The notes under the pieces are model-generated. The model did not search any database. It saw only the letters and a list, made by a program, of their open reading frames with translations, and had not been told where the DNA came from. This document shows, one piece after another, positions 1-5,474 of a stretch of 6,454 nucleotides of DNA; the first letter of the stretch is position 1, and each line of letters begins with the position of its first letter. A program made the position numbers and the translations under genes. The stretch lies in contig CAMLID010000131.1 of the NCBI GenBank assembly GCA_946480055.1, forward strand, positions 1 to 6,454. Direction: 5' to 3'. Source of the stretch: an uncultured Lysobacter sp. (GTDB lineage: Bacteria; Pseudomonadota; Gammaproteobacteria; Xanthomonadales; Xanthomonadaceae).

Positions 1-141
1 TCGCGCCGCAACCGCCGCGACGAGTGGTACAAGCAGCCGGCCGGCCATATCGACCTGTGCAACGTGCCGCTGCCCACGCGCGAGGTCAGCGAGAAGGCGC
101 CGGCCAAGCCGAGCAAGCCCGGCAAACCCAAGTCCAAGTAA
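1..141 (+). CDS. C-terminal end of an unidentified protein (partial)
   Basis: The frame is open from the first base of the window and closes at TAA 139-141, giving the last 46 residues of a gene that starts to the left. The fragment has an Arg-rich start ([12 protein letters not shown]), a middle segment with one cysteine ([13 protein letters not shown]), and a low-complexity Lys/Pro/Ser tail ([15 protein letters not shown]) typical of a disordered basic C-terminus. I do not recognise the family from this stretch. The reality of the frame rests on its codon choice (third positions almost all G or C) and on a strong hairpin starting 13 bases after the stop. It converges on the speG-like gene with 24 bases between the two stop codons. 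An overlapping open frame at 24-245 on the same strand is rejected as a shadow. Confidence 0.6.
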   Translation, partial: SRRNRRDEWYKQPAGHIDLCNVPLPTREVSEKAPAKPSKPGKPKSK

Positions 142-154
142 GCGACACGCCTGC

Positions 155-180
155 CGCCGCGACGCTCAGGCGTCGCGGCG
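155..180. terminator. Bidirectional hairpin between convergent genes
   Basis: A perfect 11-bp inverted repeat, CGCCGCGACGC (155-165) and GCGTCGCGGCG (170-180), closes on a 4-base loop TCAG. It lies 14 bases after the + strand stop (TAA 139-141) and covers the last codons of the - strand gene, whose TGA stop (166-168) is in the loop. The stem is nearly all G/C. No T-run follows on either side, so it is not a textbook intrinsic terminator, but the convergent position fits shared termination or transcript-end protection. Confidence 0.55.
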
Positions 181-714
181 CTGAGCCAGCACCTGATGCT
201 GGAACAGGCACATCCGCACCACGCTGTGGTAACGGCCGTCGCTGAAGAACTCGTCCCGCAGCACGCCCTCGCGCTCGAAGCCCGCGCCTTCGTAGATCGC
301 GATCGCGCGGTCGTTGTCGACGTCGACCAGCAGATAAAGTTTGTACAGATTCAACACCCGGAACGCGTAGTTGATCGCCAGCCGCGTCGCCGCGCGCGCG
401 TAGCCGCGGCGCTGCTTTTCGGGCGAAATCATGATCAGGAATTCGGCGCGCCGGTGCATGTGGTCGATCTCGACCAGCTCGACCAGGCCGACCCGTTCGC
501 CGTGCATGTCCTCGACGATGAAGCGGCGTTCGGACTGGTCGTGGATGTGCTTTCGGAACAGCTCTTCCAGTTCGACGAAGGACTCGTACGGCTCCTCGAA
601 CCAATAGCCCATCACACTGCGGTTGTTGTTGAGCTGATGAACGAAATGCAGGTCGCTGCGTTCCAACGGACGCAGGGTCACGGTCGGCGCGGCGGCGGAT
701 TCTTTCGCGTTCAT
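166..714 (-). CDS. speG: Spermidine N-acetyltransferase, SpeG family (GNAT)
   Basis: This 182-residue protein resembles E. coli SpeG (186 residues) almost end to end, as recalled from memory. SpeG transfers acetyl from acetyl-CoA to spermidine or spermine in the cytoplasm, lowering free polyamine under stress. Visible landmarks: [12 protein letters not shown] at 11-22; the [10 protein letters not shown] polyamine-site segment at 37-46; [10 protein letters not shown] at 56-65; [10 protein letters not shown] at 76-85; the acetyl-CoA pyrophosphate loop KQRRGYA at 100-106; [10 protein letters not shown] at 122-131; and Tyr141 ([10 protein letters not shown]), equivalent to catalytic Tyr135 of E. 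coli. The ATG at 714 is chosen because an in-frame TAG (726-724) lies just upstream and an AGGG ribosome site sits 7 bases away. A dipeptide frame ATG-GAG-TAG (732-724) immediately precedes it. The gene is monocistronic by context: convergent with the left partial gene, divergent from the acidic protein at 830. No clear promoter is seen in 715-829. Confidence 0.93.
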   Translation of the reverse strand: MNAKESAAAPTVTLRPLERSDLHFVHQLNNNRSVMGYWFEEPYESFVELEELFRKHIHDQSERRFIVEDMHGERVGLVELVEIDHMHRRAEFLIMISPEKQRRGYARAATRLAINYAFRVLNLYKLYLLVDVDNDRAIAIYEGAGFEREGVLRDEFFSDGRYHSVVRMCLFQHQVLAQRRDA

Positions 715-829
715 GCGCGCACCCTACTCCATGGTCGTGGACGCCGGATGACGTAGCCCGGCGCCGTCACATCGCCTTAGCTCCGGCCCGCCTAGCCTCG
801 CTGCGTTCCCCCGCGATAGGCCTGAACCC

Positions 830-1126
830 ATGCCCCTGCTGCGACTGCGCGTGACCGGTAGCGAAGACGATGCCCGCGCCATCGGCAACCTCCTGGTGAG
901 CCTGGACGGCATCGAACACGTCGAGGAAGTCGCCGACCTGATGCCGCGCATGGACGATGACGATTCCAGCTCGGCCGGCCTGCCCGACGATCGCGGTCCG
1001 GGCACCCACGAAATCGAGATCGACGCGCCCAACCGCGCCAGCGCGGAGAAGGTGCGCGAGGCAGTGGAAGCGCTGGCCTTCGATCTGGATGTGCTGGTCG
1101 AATTCGAGAACGAAGAAGAGCGCTGA
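830..1126 (+). CDS. Small acidic protein of unknown function, probable ferredoxin-like alpha/beta fold
   Basis: A 98-residue protein whose family I do not recognise. By eye it contains two beta-alpha-beta units: LLRLRVT (3-9), helix 12-25, IEHVEEVAD (28-36); then HEIEID (60-65), helix 69-84, LDVLVEFE (86-93). They are joined by an acidic, Ser/Gly/Pro-rich linker with four consecutive Asp (42-45) and a second acidic pair at 53-54. The double split motif suggests a ferredoxin-like or ACT-like fold; this is inference. I count 27 Asp/Glu against 9 Arg/Lys. There is no signal peptide or membrane helix, so it is probably cytoplasmic. ATG 830 has only a weak AGG about 9 bases upstream. Third positions are G/C-rich in this frame, supporting real coding. 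It diverges from the speG-like gene and converges with the DUF4349 gene, so it is probably transcribed alone. Confidence 0.78.
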   Translation: MPLLRLRVTGSEDDARAIGNLLVSLDGIEHVEEVADLMPRMDDDDSSSAGLPDDRGPGTHEIEIDAPNRASAEKVREAVEALAFDLDVLVEFENEEER

Positions 1127-1127
1127 C

Positions 1128-1153
1128 ACGCGGCCCGGTTCGGGGCCTCGCGT
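1128..1153 (+). terminator. Possible terminator hairpin after the acidic protein gene
   Basis: Starting 2 bases past the TGA at 1124-1126, ACGC (1128-1131) plus GGCCC (1132-1136) can pair with GGGCC (1143-1147) plus GCGT (1150-1153). The stem is 9 bp, with a 2-base bulge (1148-1149) and a 6-base loop. Only two Ts follow, so intrinsic termination would be weak. Position is the main support. Confidence 0.35.
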
Positions 1154-1202
1154 TCAGGCGCCCGCATTCATTCAGGGTATCGACTTCAGTGCCGCGGCCG
1201 TG

Positions 1203-1237
1203 CCCGGCAGCAGCGCGCGCGTACGCGCGTCGCCGGG
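1203..1237. terminator. Compound hairpin between convergent genes, with 14-bp CG/TA palindrome
   Basis: CCCGGC (1203-1208) can pair with GCCGGG (1232-1237). Inside lies a perfect 14-bp palindrome, CGCGCGTACGCGCG (1216-1229), which can fold into its own stem. It lies 20 bases beyond the stop of the DUF4349 gene (1257) on the - strand and about 75 bases past the + strand stop at 1126. No T-run follows. It may end transcription from the right, but could also be a protein-binding palindrome. Confidence 0.35.
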
Positions 1238-1256
1238 GGCATCGGCGCGGCGCGCA

Positions 1257-2069
1257 TCAGCCGGCCTTACGGCGCCGGCGCAGCAGGCGCACGAACCACA
1301 GGCCGGCCAACACCACCGCACCCAGCGGCAGCAGCACCGCGAACGCGCGGATCAGCCAGGCGATCACGCCGGTGACGATGCTGCCGAAATCGCCCAGGGC
1401 CTGACCGATCTCGCTGCGGTTGGCCTGCGACTGCGGCGCGTTGAAGCTCAGGGTCAGCAATTGGGTGTCGACCCGGCGCTGGTGCTGCGCGCCTTCCTGC
1501 TGCGCGCCCTGCAACTGCGCCTCGACCTGGGCGATCTGGGTCGACAGGATCATCATGTCCTGGATCTTCAGATCGCGACGGGCCTGGAATTCCAGCAGCC
1601 GCTCGTGCTCCCGCCGCAACCGGTCCTGCAGCAGGCTGTTGTCGCGCATCACCACCGCCAGATCCTCCGCGTGGGTGTTGCGGCTGGCGATCTCGTCGCC
1701 CTTGCCGGCCAGCGCGATCAGCGGATCGATGCCGGCGGGCACTACCCGTACCTGCAACCTGGCGCTGGGGAAGTCGCCGCCCTGCTGCTGCAAACCCAGC
1801 ACCGCGCAGGGACCGAACTTGCCGCCGTTGCAGGCGTCCTGAGCCGCGCGCAGGCGCTTGGGAATCTCGGCCGCCTCGATCTTGAGATCGATCTCGTGTT
1901 CGTAGGCCAGCTTCACGCCCAGATCGGCGTCGCCCTGCGCGCGCCCGGGCGCGCCGGCCGTGCTTTGGGCCGGTGCGGCAGCCGCTTCCTCGGGCGCGGT
2001 CTGCTTGCTGCAGGCGGCCGCGGCCACCAAGGTCAAGGCCAACGCGGCCGTGGTCCAAACGCTGCGCAT
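1257..2069 (-). CDS. DUF4349 domain envelope protein, putative lipoprotein
   Basis: A 270-residue envelope protein. The N-terminus (MRSVWTTAALALTLVAAAAC) is a short signal sequence ending at a lipobox-like Cys20 with Ser at +2. An Ala/Pro/Gln/Gly-rich linker follows (about 21-48), then the DUF4349 region: YEHEIDLKIEAAEIPKRL (56-73), a Cys80-Cys88 pair that could form a disulfide, the ARLQVRVVPAGIDPLI strand-turn (103-118), and the GDEIASRNTHAEDL motif (124-137). A long charged helix likely to be a coiled coil spans about 138-198. After TQLLTLSFN (202-210) comes a membrane helix at about 235-260 and a basic tail (RLLRRRRKAG) that should face the cytoplasm. The architecture matches DUF4349; the family's biochemical role is unknown to me. 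The start is well supported: GGAG (2077-2080) lies 7 bases from ATG 2069. The upstream receptor gene is on the same strand, but 183 bases with a hairpin intervene. Confidence 0.87.
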   Translation of the reverse strand: MRSVWTTAALALTLVAAAACSKQTAPEEAAAAPAQSTAGAPGRAQGDADLGVKLAYEHEIDLKIEAAEIPKRLRAAQDACNGGKFGPCAVLGLQQQGGDFPSARLQVRVVPAGIDPLIALAGKGDEIASRNTHAEDLAVVMRDNSLLQDRLRREHERLLEFQARRDLKIQDMMILSTQIAQVEAQLQGAQQEGAQHQRRVDTQLLTLSFNAPQSQANRSEIGQALGDFGSIVTGVIAWLIRAFAVLLPLGAVVLAGLWFVRLLRRRRKAG

Positions 2070-2158
2070 CGCGACTCTCCCCGAGCCCCCTGTGGGCTGG
2101 GCGGACTATGACACCGCCGCGACGGCCGCCACCAGCGGGGCGGCACGCGGCATTCAGT

Positions 2159-2188
2159 CCGGCGCAAGCCGGTCCCGCGACGGGACCG
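2159..2188. terminator. Overlapping hairpins downstream of the receptor gene
   Basis: CGGTCCCG (2170-2177) and CGGGACCG (2181-2188) form a perfect 8-bp stem with a 3-base loop. A second stem, CCGGC (2159-2163) with GCCGG (2168-2172) around a GCAA loop, shares bases 2170-2172, so the two stems compete. On the - strand they begin 64 bases after the receptor stop (2253), a sensible position for ending the receptor transcript ahead of the DUF4349 gene. No T-run follows on the - strand. The compact GC stem also resembles a REP-type repeat unit. Confidence 0.4.
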
Positions 2189-2252
2189 ACTCGCCTCTGC
2201 CGTCGCATCCGTTGCGAGCCCGCACCGCAAGCGCAGGCCCGCGCCGGCAGGC

Positions 2253-4889
2253 TCAGAACCTATGCTTGAAGCCGGCCGTCACGAACCGGCCCAGACCGTC
2301 GTACTGGGTGATGTCGTAGGGCAGCGCACCGCCGGCCGGATCGAACGGCGGATCGCGGTCGGTCAGGTTCTGCACCGACAAGTACAACGTGGTGTCGCGC
2401 ACGCCTTCGTAGGCGACGTAGAGATCGAAGGTATGGCTGTCGTCGACCTTGCTGCGCAGCCCCGGATTGCTGCGCGCATCGACCACCTGCTGCGCGTAGC
2501 CGCCGATGTAGCGCCACGACAACTGGCCGTTCCAGTCGCCGCGCTTCACCCCCAGCGAGGTGATGCCGCGCCACTTCGGCAGCGCGCCGAAGCGGTTGCC
2601 GCCCGCGCCTTCCAGCGCCTGCTCGCCGGCGACCTGCGGCTGCTCGTAGCTCAGCAAACGCGTCCAACTGCCGTCCAAGGTCCAGTCGGCGGCGCCGGCA
2701 TGCCAGACCTGGCGGCCTTCGATGTCGAAGCCGGTCGTGGTCAGCGTGCCCTGGTTGGCGTAGCGGTTCTCGATCAGTTGCAGACGGCCCTGGGCGTCGC
2801 GGGTCACGCGGCCCGGATACGCGGACGGGTTCGACACGATCGCCTGCAGGCTGTCGGGACCGATCAGGTCGCGCTGGCGGATGCGGTACAGGTCGATGCC
2901 CAGGCTGGTGTCGGCGCTGGGCGACCACAGCGCGCCGAGATTGACGTTGCTGGAACGCTCGGCGTCGAGGTCCGGATTGCCGGCGCGCAGGATGGTCACG
3001 CCGCGCGAACCGCCCGGCTGCACCGGATCGAAGGGATCGATCACGCTGCCGTAGCTGATCGTGGTGCTCTGCGCGATTTCCGGCAGCGACGGCGCGCGGA
3101 AGCCGCGCGAGGCATTGAGCCGCAGCAGCCAGTCTTCGTTCGGCTGCCAGCGCACACCGAGCTTGGGCGAGAAGGCGCTGCCGAAGTCGCTGTAGTGGTC
3201 GCCGCGACCGGCCAGCTGCACCTCGACCGTATCGAAGGGCTTGAGGCTGAATTCGACGAACGCCGCCGAGACCCGACGCTGGCCGTCGATCAGGTTGATC
3301 GCCGGACGCAGCTCGGTGCCGGACAAGACCTGCGGACTGGTGCGCGCGTCCTGGGCCTCGTCGCGGAACTCCACGCCGGCGGCGACGCCGACATCGCCCG
3401 CGCGCCACTGCCAGGGGAAGCCGGAGACCTTGGCGTTGACCGTGGCCAGGCGATAGGTGCCCGGTCGGCGCGTCGACAGGCGCAGCGCGTCCAGCGCGCC
3501 GGGCGTATTGCCCGGATTCAAGAAGTCGTAGCTGCCGTCGGCGAGCACGCGCTCGAACACGTAGCGGTCGACGAAGTTGCGCACGTATTCGCGCTGGCGG
3601 CTTTCGGAATAGTTGGCCGCCAGTTCCCAGTCCCAGACCTCGCCGCGGCCGCGCAGGCCGACCAGGGTGCGCTGGAACTGCGACTTGTTGATCTTGTAGC
3701 GCGGACCGAGGCCGAGGAAGGTGGTTTCGAACGGCGTCGGCACAGCGAACGGATTGTTCGGATGCCCGACCGGCAGCACCACCGGAACATCGACCAGTCG
3801 CCCGGTGTTGCGGTCGTAGGCACGCAGGCCCGCACCCACCGACAGCGGCGCACCGAAGTAGGTGCCGTTGTGGCCGGTGCTGTAGAGCAGCTCGGCGAAA
3901 CCCTGCACCGAATCGTTGAACCAGTAGTCGCCCGCCAGCGACGCCTGATAGCGCTCGGCGTCGGGCAGCAGGGTGCGGTAGGACTGGGTGTTGAACGCGC
4001 AGGCTTCGCCCGGCAGCGGGCTGCCGAAATCGGCGTAGGGCCGCGCCTGAGTGCCGGGCTGGCAGTTCGGGAAACGCTGCGGCGCGCGCGGGTTGCTCAG
4101 GTGGGCGCCACCCTGGGTCGACCAACCGGCGAGCCGGCCGCCGGGTTGGTCGCGGTAGTCGCCGTCGCGGGTCAGATCGCGTTCGTCGGCGTCGAGGCGG
4201 CCGCGGTCGAGTACGTCCAGGCTGAAACGCAGGCTGTAGCCGTCCTTGTCCGGATCGCCGACGCCGGCGCGCAGCCCCAGGCTGCGCTGGTCGATGCCGC
4301 CTTCGGTGGCCGCGCCGTAGGCAGCGTCGAGTTCAATGCCCTCGATCTTGCGGCGCAGGATGATGTTGACGACGCCGGCGATCGCGTCGGAACCGTACAG
4401 CGCCGAGGCGCCGTCCTTCAGTACCTCGATGCGTTCGACCGCGCCCAGCGGCAGCGCATTGAGGTCGACGAAATTGTCCTGGGTGTTCTGGGCGAAACCG
4501 TAGGCGGCGACGCGATATCCGTTGACCAGGACCAGGGTGTTCTTCTGGCTCAGGCCGCGCAGCGAGACACCGGCCGAGCCGTTGGCGAAGCTGCCGGTGT
4601 ATTGCTCGTTGAAGCTGTTGCCGCTGTTGGCGGTGAGACTGCGCAGCAGGTCGGACACGGTGACCTTGCCGCTGCGTTCGATCTGGGCGCGGTCCAGCAC
4701 CAGCACCGGATTGACGCCGGCCTCGTCGCTGCGACGCAGGTTGGTGCCGGTGACCTGGACCGTGTCCAGGGTGACGCCGTCGTCGTCGGCGGCGGCTTCA
4801 TCGGCCCGCGCCAACGGTGCGGCCAGGGCGATCGCCAGCGCCAGGATCGCGGGTCGGTAACGTGGGCGCGGCGGAACGGAAAAAGACAT
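2253..4889 (-). CDS. TonB-dependent outer-membrane receptor, substrate unknown
   Basis: An 878-residue receptor of the TonB-dependent family, which imports ligands across the outer membrane using TonB-ExbB-ExbD energy. A signal peptide (hydrophobic core 14-24) is likely cut after ARA29. A TonB-box-like LDTVQVTG (41-48) leads into the plug (about 55-180), with SLRGLSQKNTLVLVNGYR (109-126) and the family hallmark VERIEVLKDGASALYGSDAI (151-170). The beta-barrel runs to the C-terminus, with SRGFRAPSLPEIAQ-type and QNLTDRDPPF motifs, and ends in Phe as barrel assembly requires. The only cysteines, Cys276 and Cys297, are 21 residues apart in a probable surface loop. The plug follows the signal peptide directly, so there is no FecA-type signalling domain. 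ATG 4889 is chosen because a GGAG site lies 7 bases upstream and a signal peptide begins there; the frame is open back to a GTG at 4976, but that extension looks artefactual. The ligand cannot be read from sequence; no adjacent transport or sigma/anti-sigma genes are present. Confidence 0.95.
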   Translation of the reverse strand: MSFSVPPRPRYRPAILALAIALAAPLARADEAAADDDGVTLDTVQVTGTNLRRSDEAGVNPVLVLDRAQIERSGKVTVSDLLRSLTANSGNSFNEQYTGSFANGSAGVSLRGLSQKNTLVLVNGYRVAAYGFAQNTQDNFVDLNALPLGAVERIEVLKDGASALYGSDAIAGVVNIILRRKIEGIELDAAYGAATEGGIDQRSLGLRAGVGDPDKDGYSLRFSLDVLDRGRLDADERDLTRDGDYRDQPGGRLAGWSTQGGAHLSNPRAPQRFPNCQPGTQARPYADFGSPLPGEACAFNTQSYRTLLPDAERYQASLAGDYWFNDSVQGFAELLYSTGHNGTYFGAPLSVGAGLRAYDRNTGRLVDVPVVLPVGHPNNPFAVPTPFETTFLGLGPRYKINKSQFQRTLVGLRGRGEVWDWELAANYSESRQREYVRNFVDRYVFERVLADGSYDFLNPGNTPGALDALRLSTRRPGTYRLATVNAKVSGFPWQWRAGDVGVAAGVEFRDEAQDARTSPQVLSGTELRPAINLIDGQRRVSAAFVEFSLKPFDTVEVQLAGRGDHYSDFGSAFSPKLGVRWQPNEDWLLRLNASRGFRAPSLPEIAQSTTISYGSVIDPFDPVQPGGSRGVTILRAGNPDLDAERSSNVNLGALWSPSADTSLGIDLYRIRQRDLIGPDSLQAIVSNPSAYPGRVTRDAQGRLQLIENRYANQGTLTTTGFDIEGRQVWHAGAADWTLDGSWTRLLSYEQPQVAGEQALEGAGGNRFGALPKWRGITSLGVKRGDWNGQLSWRYIGGYAQQVVDARSNPGLRSKVDDSHTFDLYVAYEGVRDTTLYLSVQNLTDRDPPFDPAGGALPYDITQYDGLGRFVTAGFKHRF

Positions 4890-4896
4890 GCAAGCA

Positions 4897-4900
4897 CTCC
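4897..4900 (-). promoter_or_regulatory. Ribosome binding site deciding the receptor start
   Basis: On the - strand GGAG lies 7 bases before ATG 4889-4887. It fixes the start at the signal-peptide methionine rather than the GTG at 4976, which has no comparable site and would place 29 unlikely residues ahead of the signal peptide. Confidence 0.75.
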
Positions 4901-4935
4901 AATAGGCGGACAAGGGAAAGGCAGATACGAAAAGG

Positions 4936-5046
4936 TCCGTCCGTAGCGGCACGCCGCGGCGCACCCGCGCCACCACGCGTGCGGCAGACCTGGGAGAGGG
5001 AGAGAGAGCCGCGAGTCGAATGCGCTCGCGTGCCGCTCCGGACGGA
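4936..5046 (-). promoter_or_regulatory. Structured leader element: 19-bp inverted repeat with inner stems
   Basis: The left arm (4936-4954, starting TCCGTCCGTAGC) and right arm (5028-5046, ending CTCCGGACGGA) are reverse complements at 18 of 19 positions; the single mismatch is 4944 against 5038. They enclose 73 bases. Inside are further pairings: CGCGAG (5010-5015) with CTCGCG (5025-5030); GCCGC (4953-4957) with GCGGC (4981-4985); and GGCGC (4958-4962) with GCGCC (4967-4971). The transcript could fold as a multi-branched junction closed by a stem of about 16 bp, with a few bases at the stem base contested by inner helices. The element ends 46 bases before the receptor start codon; on the - strand it is followed by CCTTTTCG. 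A cis-acting leader RNA is the favoured reading; an invertible DNA segment or a mobile-element remnant is possible. The pairing is seen directly; the function is inferred. Confidence 0.5.
4992..5008. repeat. Homopurine GA-rich tract inside the leader element
   Basis: Seventeen consecutive purines, mostly alternating G and A and ending in (AG)4 at 5001-5008. The receptor-sense transcript carries the pyrimidine complement, which contains CUCC twice and could pair with the GGAG ribosome site at 4897-4900. Short GA repeats can also slip in replication. It sits unpaired between inner stems in the fold described for 4936-5046. Confidence 0.6.
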
Positions 5047-5055
5047 TGAGCGGTG

Positions 5056-5086
5056 GCAGGCTCAGCCCGTGGCGGGCATGGCCTGC
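5056..5086 (-). promoter_or_regulatory. Hairpin adjoining the leader element
   Basis: GCAGGC (5056-5061) pairs with GCCTGC (5081-5086). A symmetric 3x3 internal loop separates this from an inner perfect stem, GCCCG (5065-5069) with CGGGC (5073-5077), around a 3-base loop. It lies 9 bases beyond the right arm of the 19-bp inverted repeat, so one leader transcript would carry both. Confidence 0.4.
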
Positions 5087-5354
5087 GATCTACAGTCGGG
5101 CCGGGCGATGCGAACGCGCGGCGTATCGATGCGGGGACGGCACGAACGCTGCGCGCGGGAATCGGATTGCGGGGTCATGCGGAACTCGTGCAAGGACAGC
5201 GGCGGAACGGATGGCGTGAGTCGCGCTCAGCGACGACAACGCTCCGTACAGCGCATCGCGCCCACCAGCATGCGGCGGAAACGCGGGTTGAGGTGTCCTG
5301 TAACGATCACGGTTCGCAGGTCTTGCTCGATGCCGCGTGCGGCGGCGGTGGAGA
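5087..5354. other. Intergenic stretch without a convincing gene
   Basis: Open frames on both strands are Arg-rich or low-complexity, lack ribosome sites and do not resemble known proteins. One small hairpin is visible, GTCGC (5220-5224) with GCGAC (5230-5234) around a 5-base loop. If the receptor promoter lies near 5355-5384, this stretch is the distal part of a leader of roughly 460 bases. I see no tRNA, CRISPR or insertion-sequence signature. Confidence 0.5.
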
Positions 5355-5384
5355 ATTTGTTGCATCACGGCACGCGAGCGTCAA
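5355..5384 (-). promoter_or_regulatory. Candidate promoter for the receptor gene
   Basis: On the - strand TTGACG (5384-5379) matches the sigma-70 -35 consensus at 5 of 6 positions. An AT-rich -10-like segment, ACAAAT (5360-5355), follows after 18 bases but matches only 3 of 6. Five As on the - strand (5395-5391) sit just upstream of the -35, like an UP element. A further -10-like GATAAT (5435-5430, 5 of 6) lies upstream without a good -35. The patch is clearly more AT-rich than its surroundings. Transcription from here would give a long leader containing the hairpins at 5056-5086 and 4936-5046. Confidence 0.3.
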
Positions 5385-5395
5385 GCCGTGTTTTT
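5366..5395 (+). terminator. Terminator-like hairpin with T5 tail on the + strand
   Basis: CACGGC (5366-5371) pairs with GCCGTG (5385-5390). Inside, ACG (5372-5374) can pair with CGT (5379-5381), leaving CAA as a bulge. The stem is followed directly by TTTTT (5391-5395). This is the window's best match to a classical intrinsic terminator, and it would end + strand transcription. No + strand gene precedes it, so it may end an unannotated transcript. The same bases hold the -35 candidate on the other strand, and the inverted repeat could instead be an operator there. Confidence 0.42.
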
Positions 5396-5474
5396 GGGGT
5401 TCGCAACGTGTCTGCGCGAATGAAGAACCATTATCCAAACGAAACCTGAATGCGTGGTCTGCGCGAGTGGATGG

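Noticed and set aside
86..756. Frames overlapping the speG-like gene (86-604 on -, 196-756 on +)
   Set aside because: Shadows of a gene that matches SpeG nearly end to end.
724..1167. Antisense frames over the small acidic protein (724-1167 and 767-1129 on -)
   Set aside because: Ser/Arg-rich or unstructured translations with no ribosome site; the + strand frame has better codon bias and a fold-like pattern.
957..2208. Long open frames overlapping the DUF4349 gene (957-2111 on +, 1267-2208 on -)
   Set aside because: Translations are repetitive Arg/Gly/Ala/Gln-rich sequence without domains; the 1257-2069 frame has a signal sequence, DUF4349 motifs and a membrane helix.
2262..4946. An 894-codon open frame on the + strand antisense to the receptor
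   Set aside because: It is the mirror of a high-GC coding strand. Its translation is low-complexity and resembles no protein, while the - strand gives a complete receptor with signal peptide and plug motifs.
4890..4976. A 29-residue N-terminal extension of the receptor from GTG 4976
   Set aside because: It has no ribosome site and would put unlikely residues ahead of a clear signal peptide; it overlaps the inverted repeat. ATG 4889 has GGAG 7 bases upstream.
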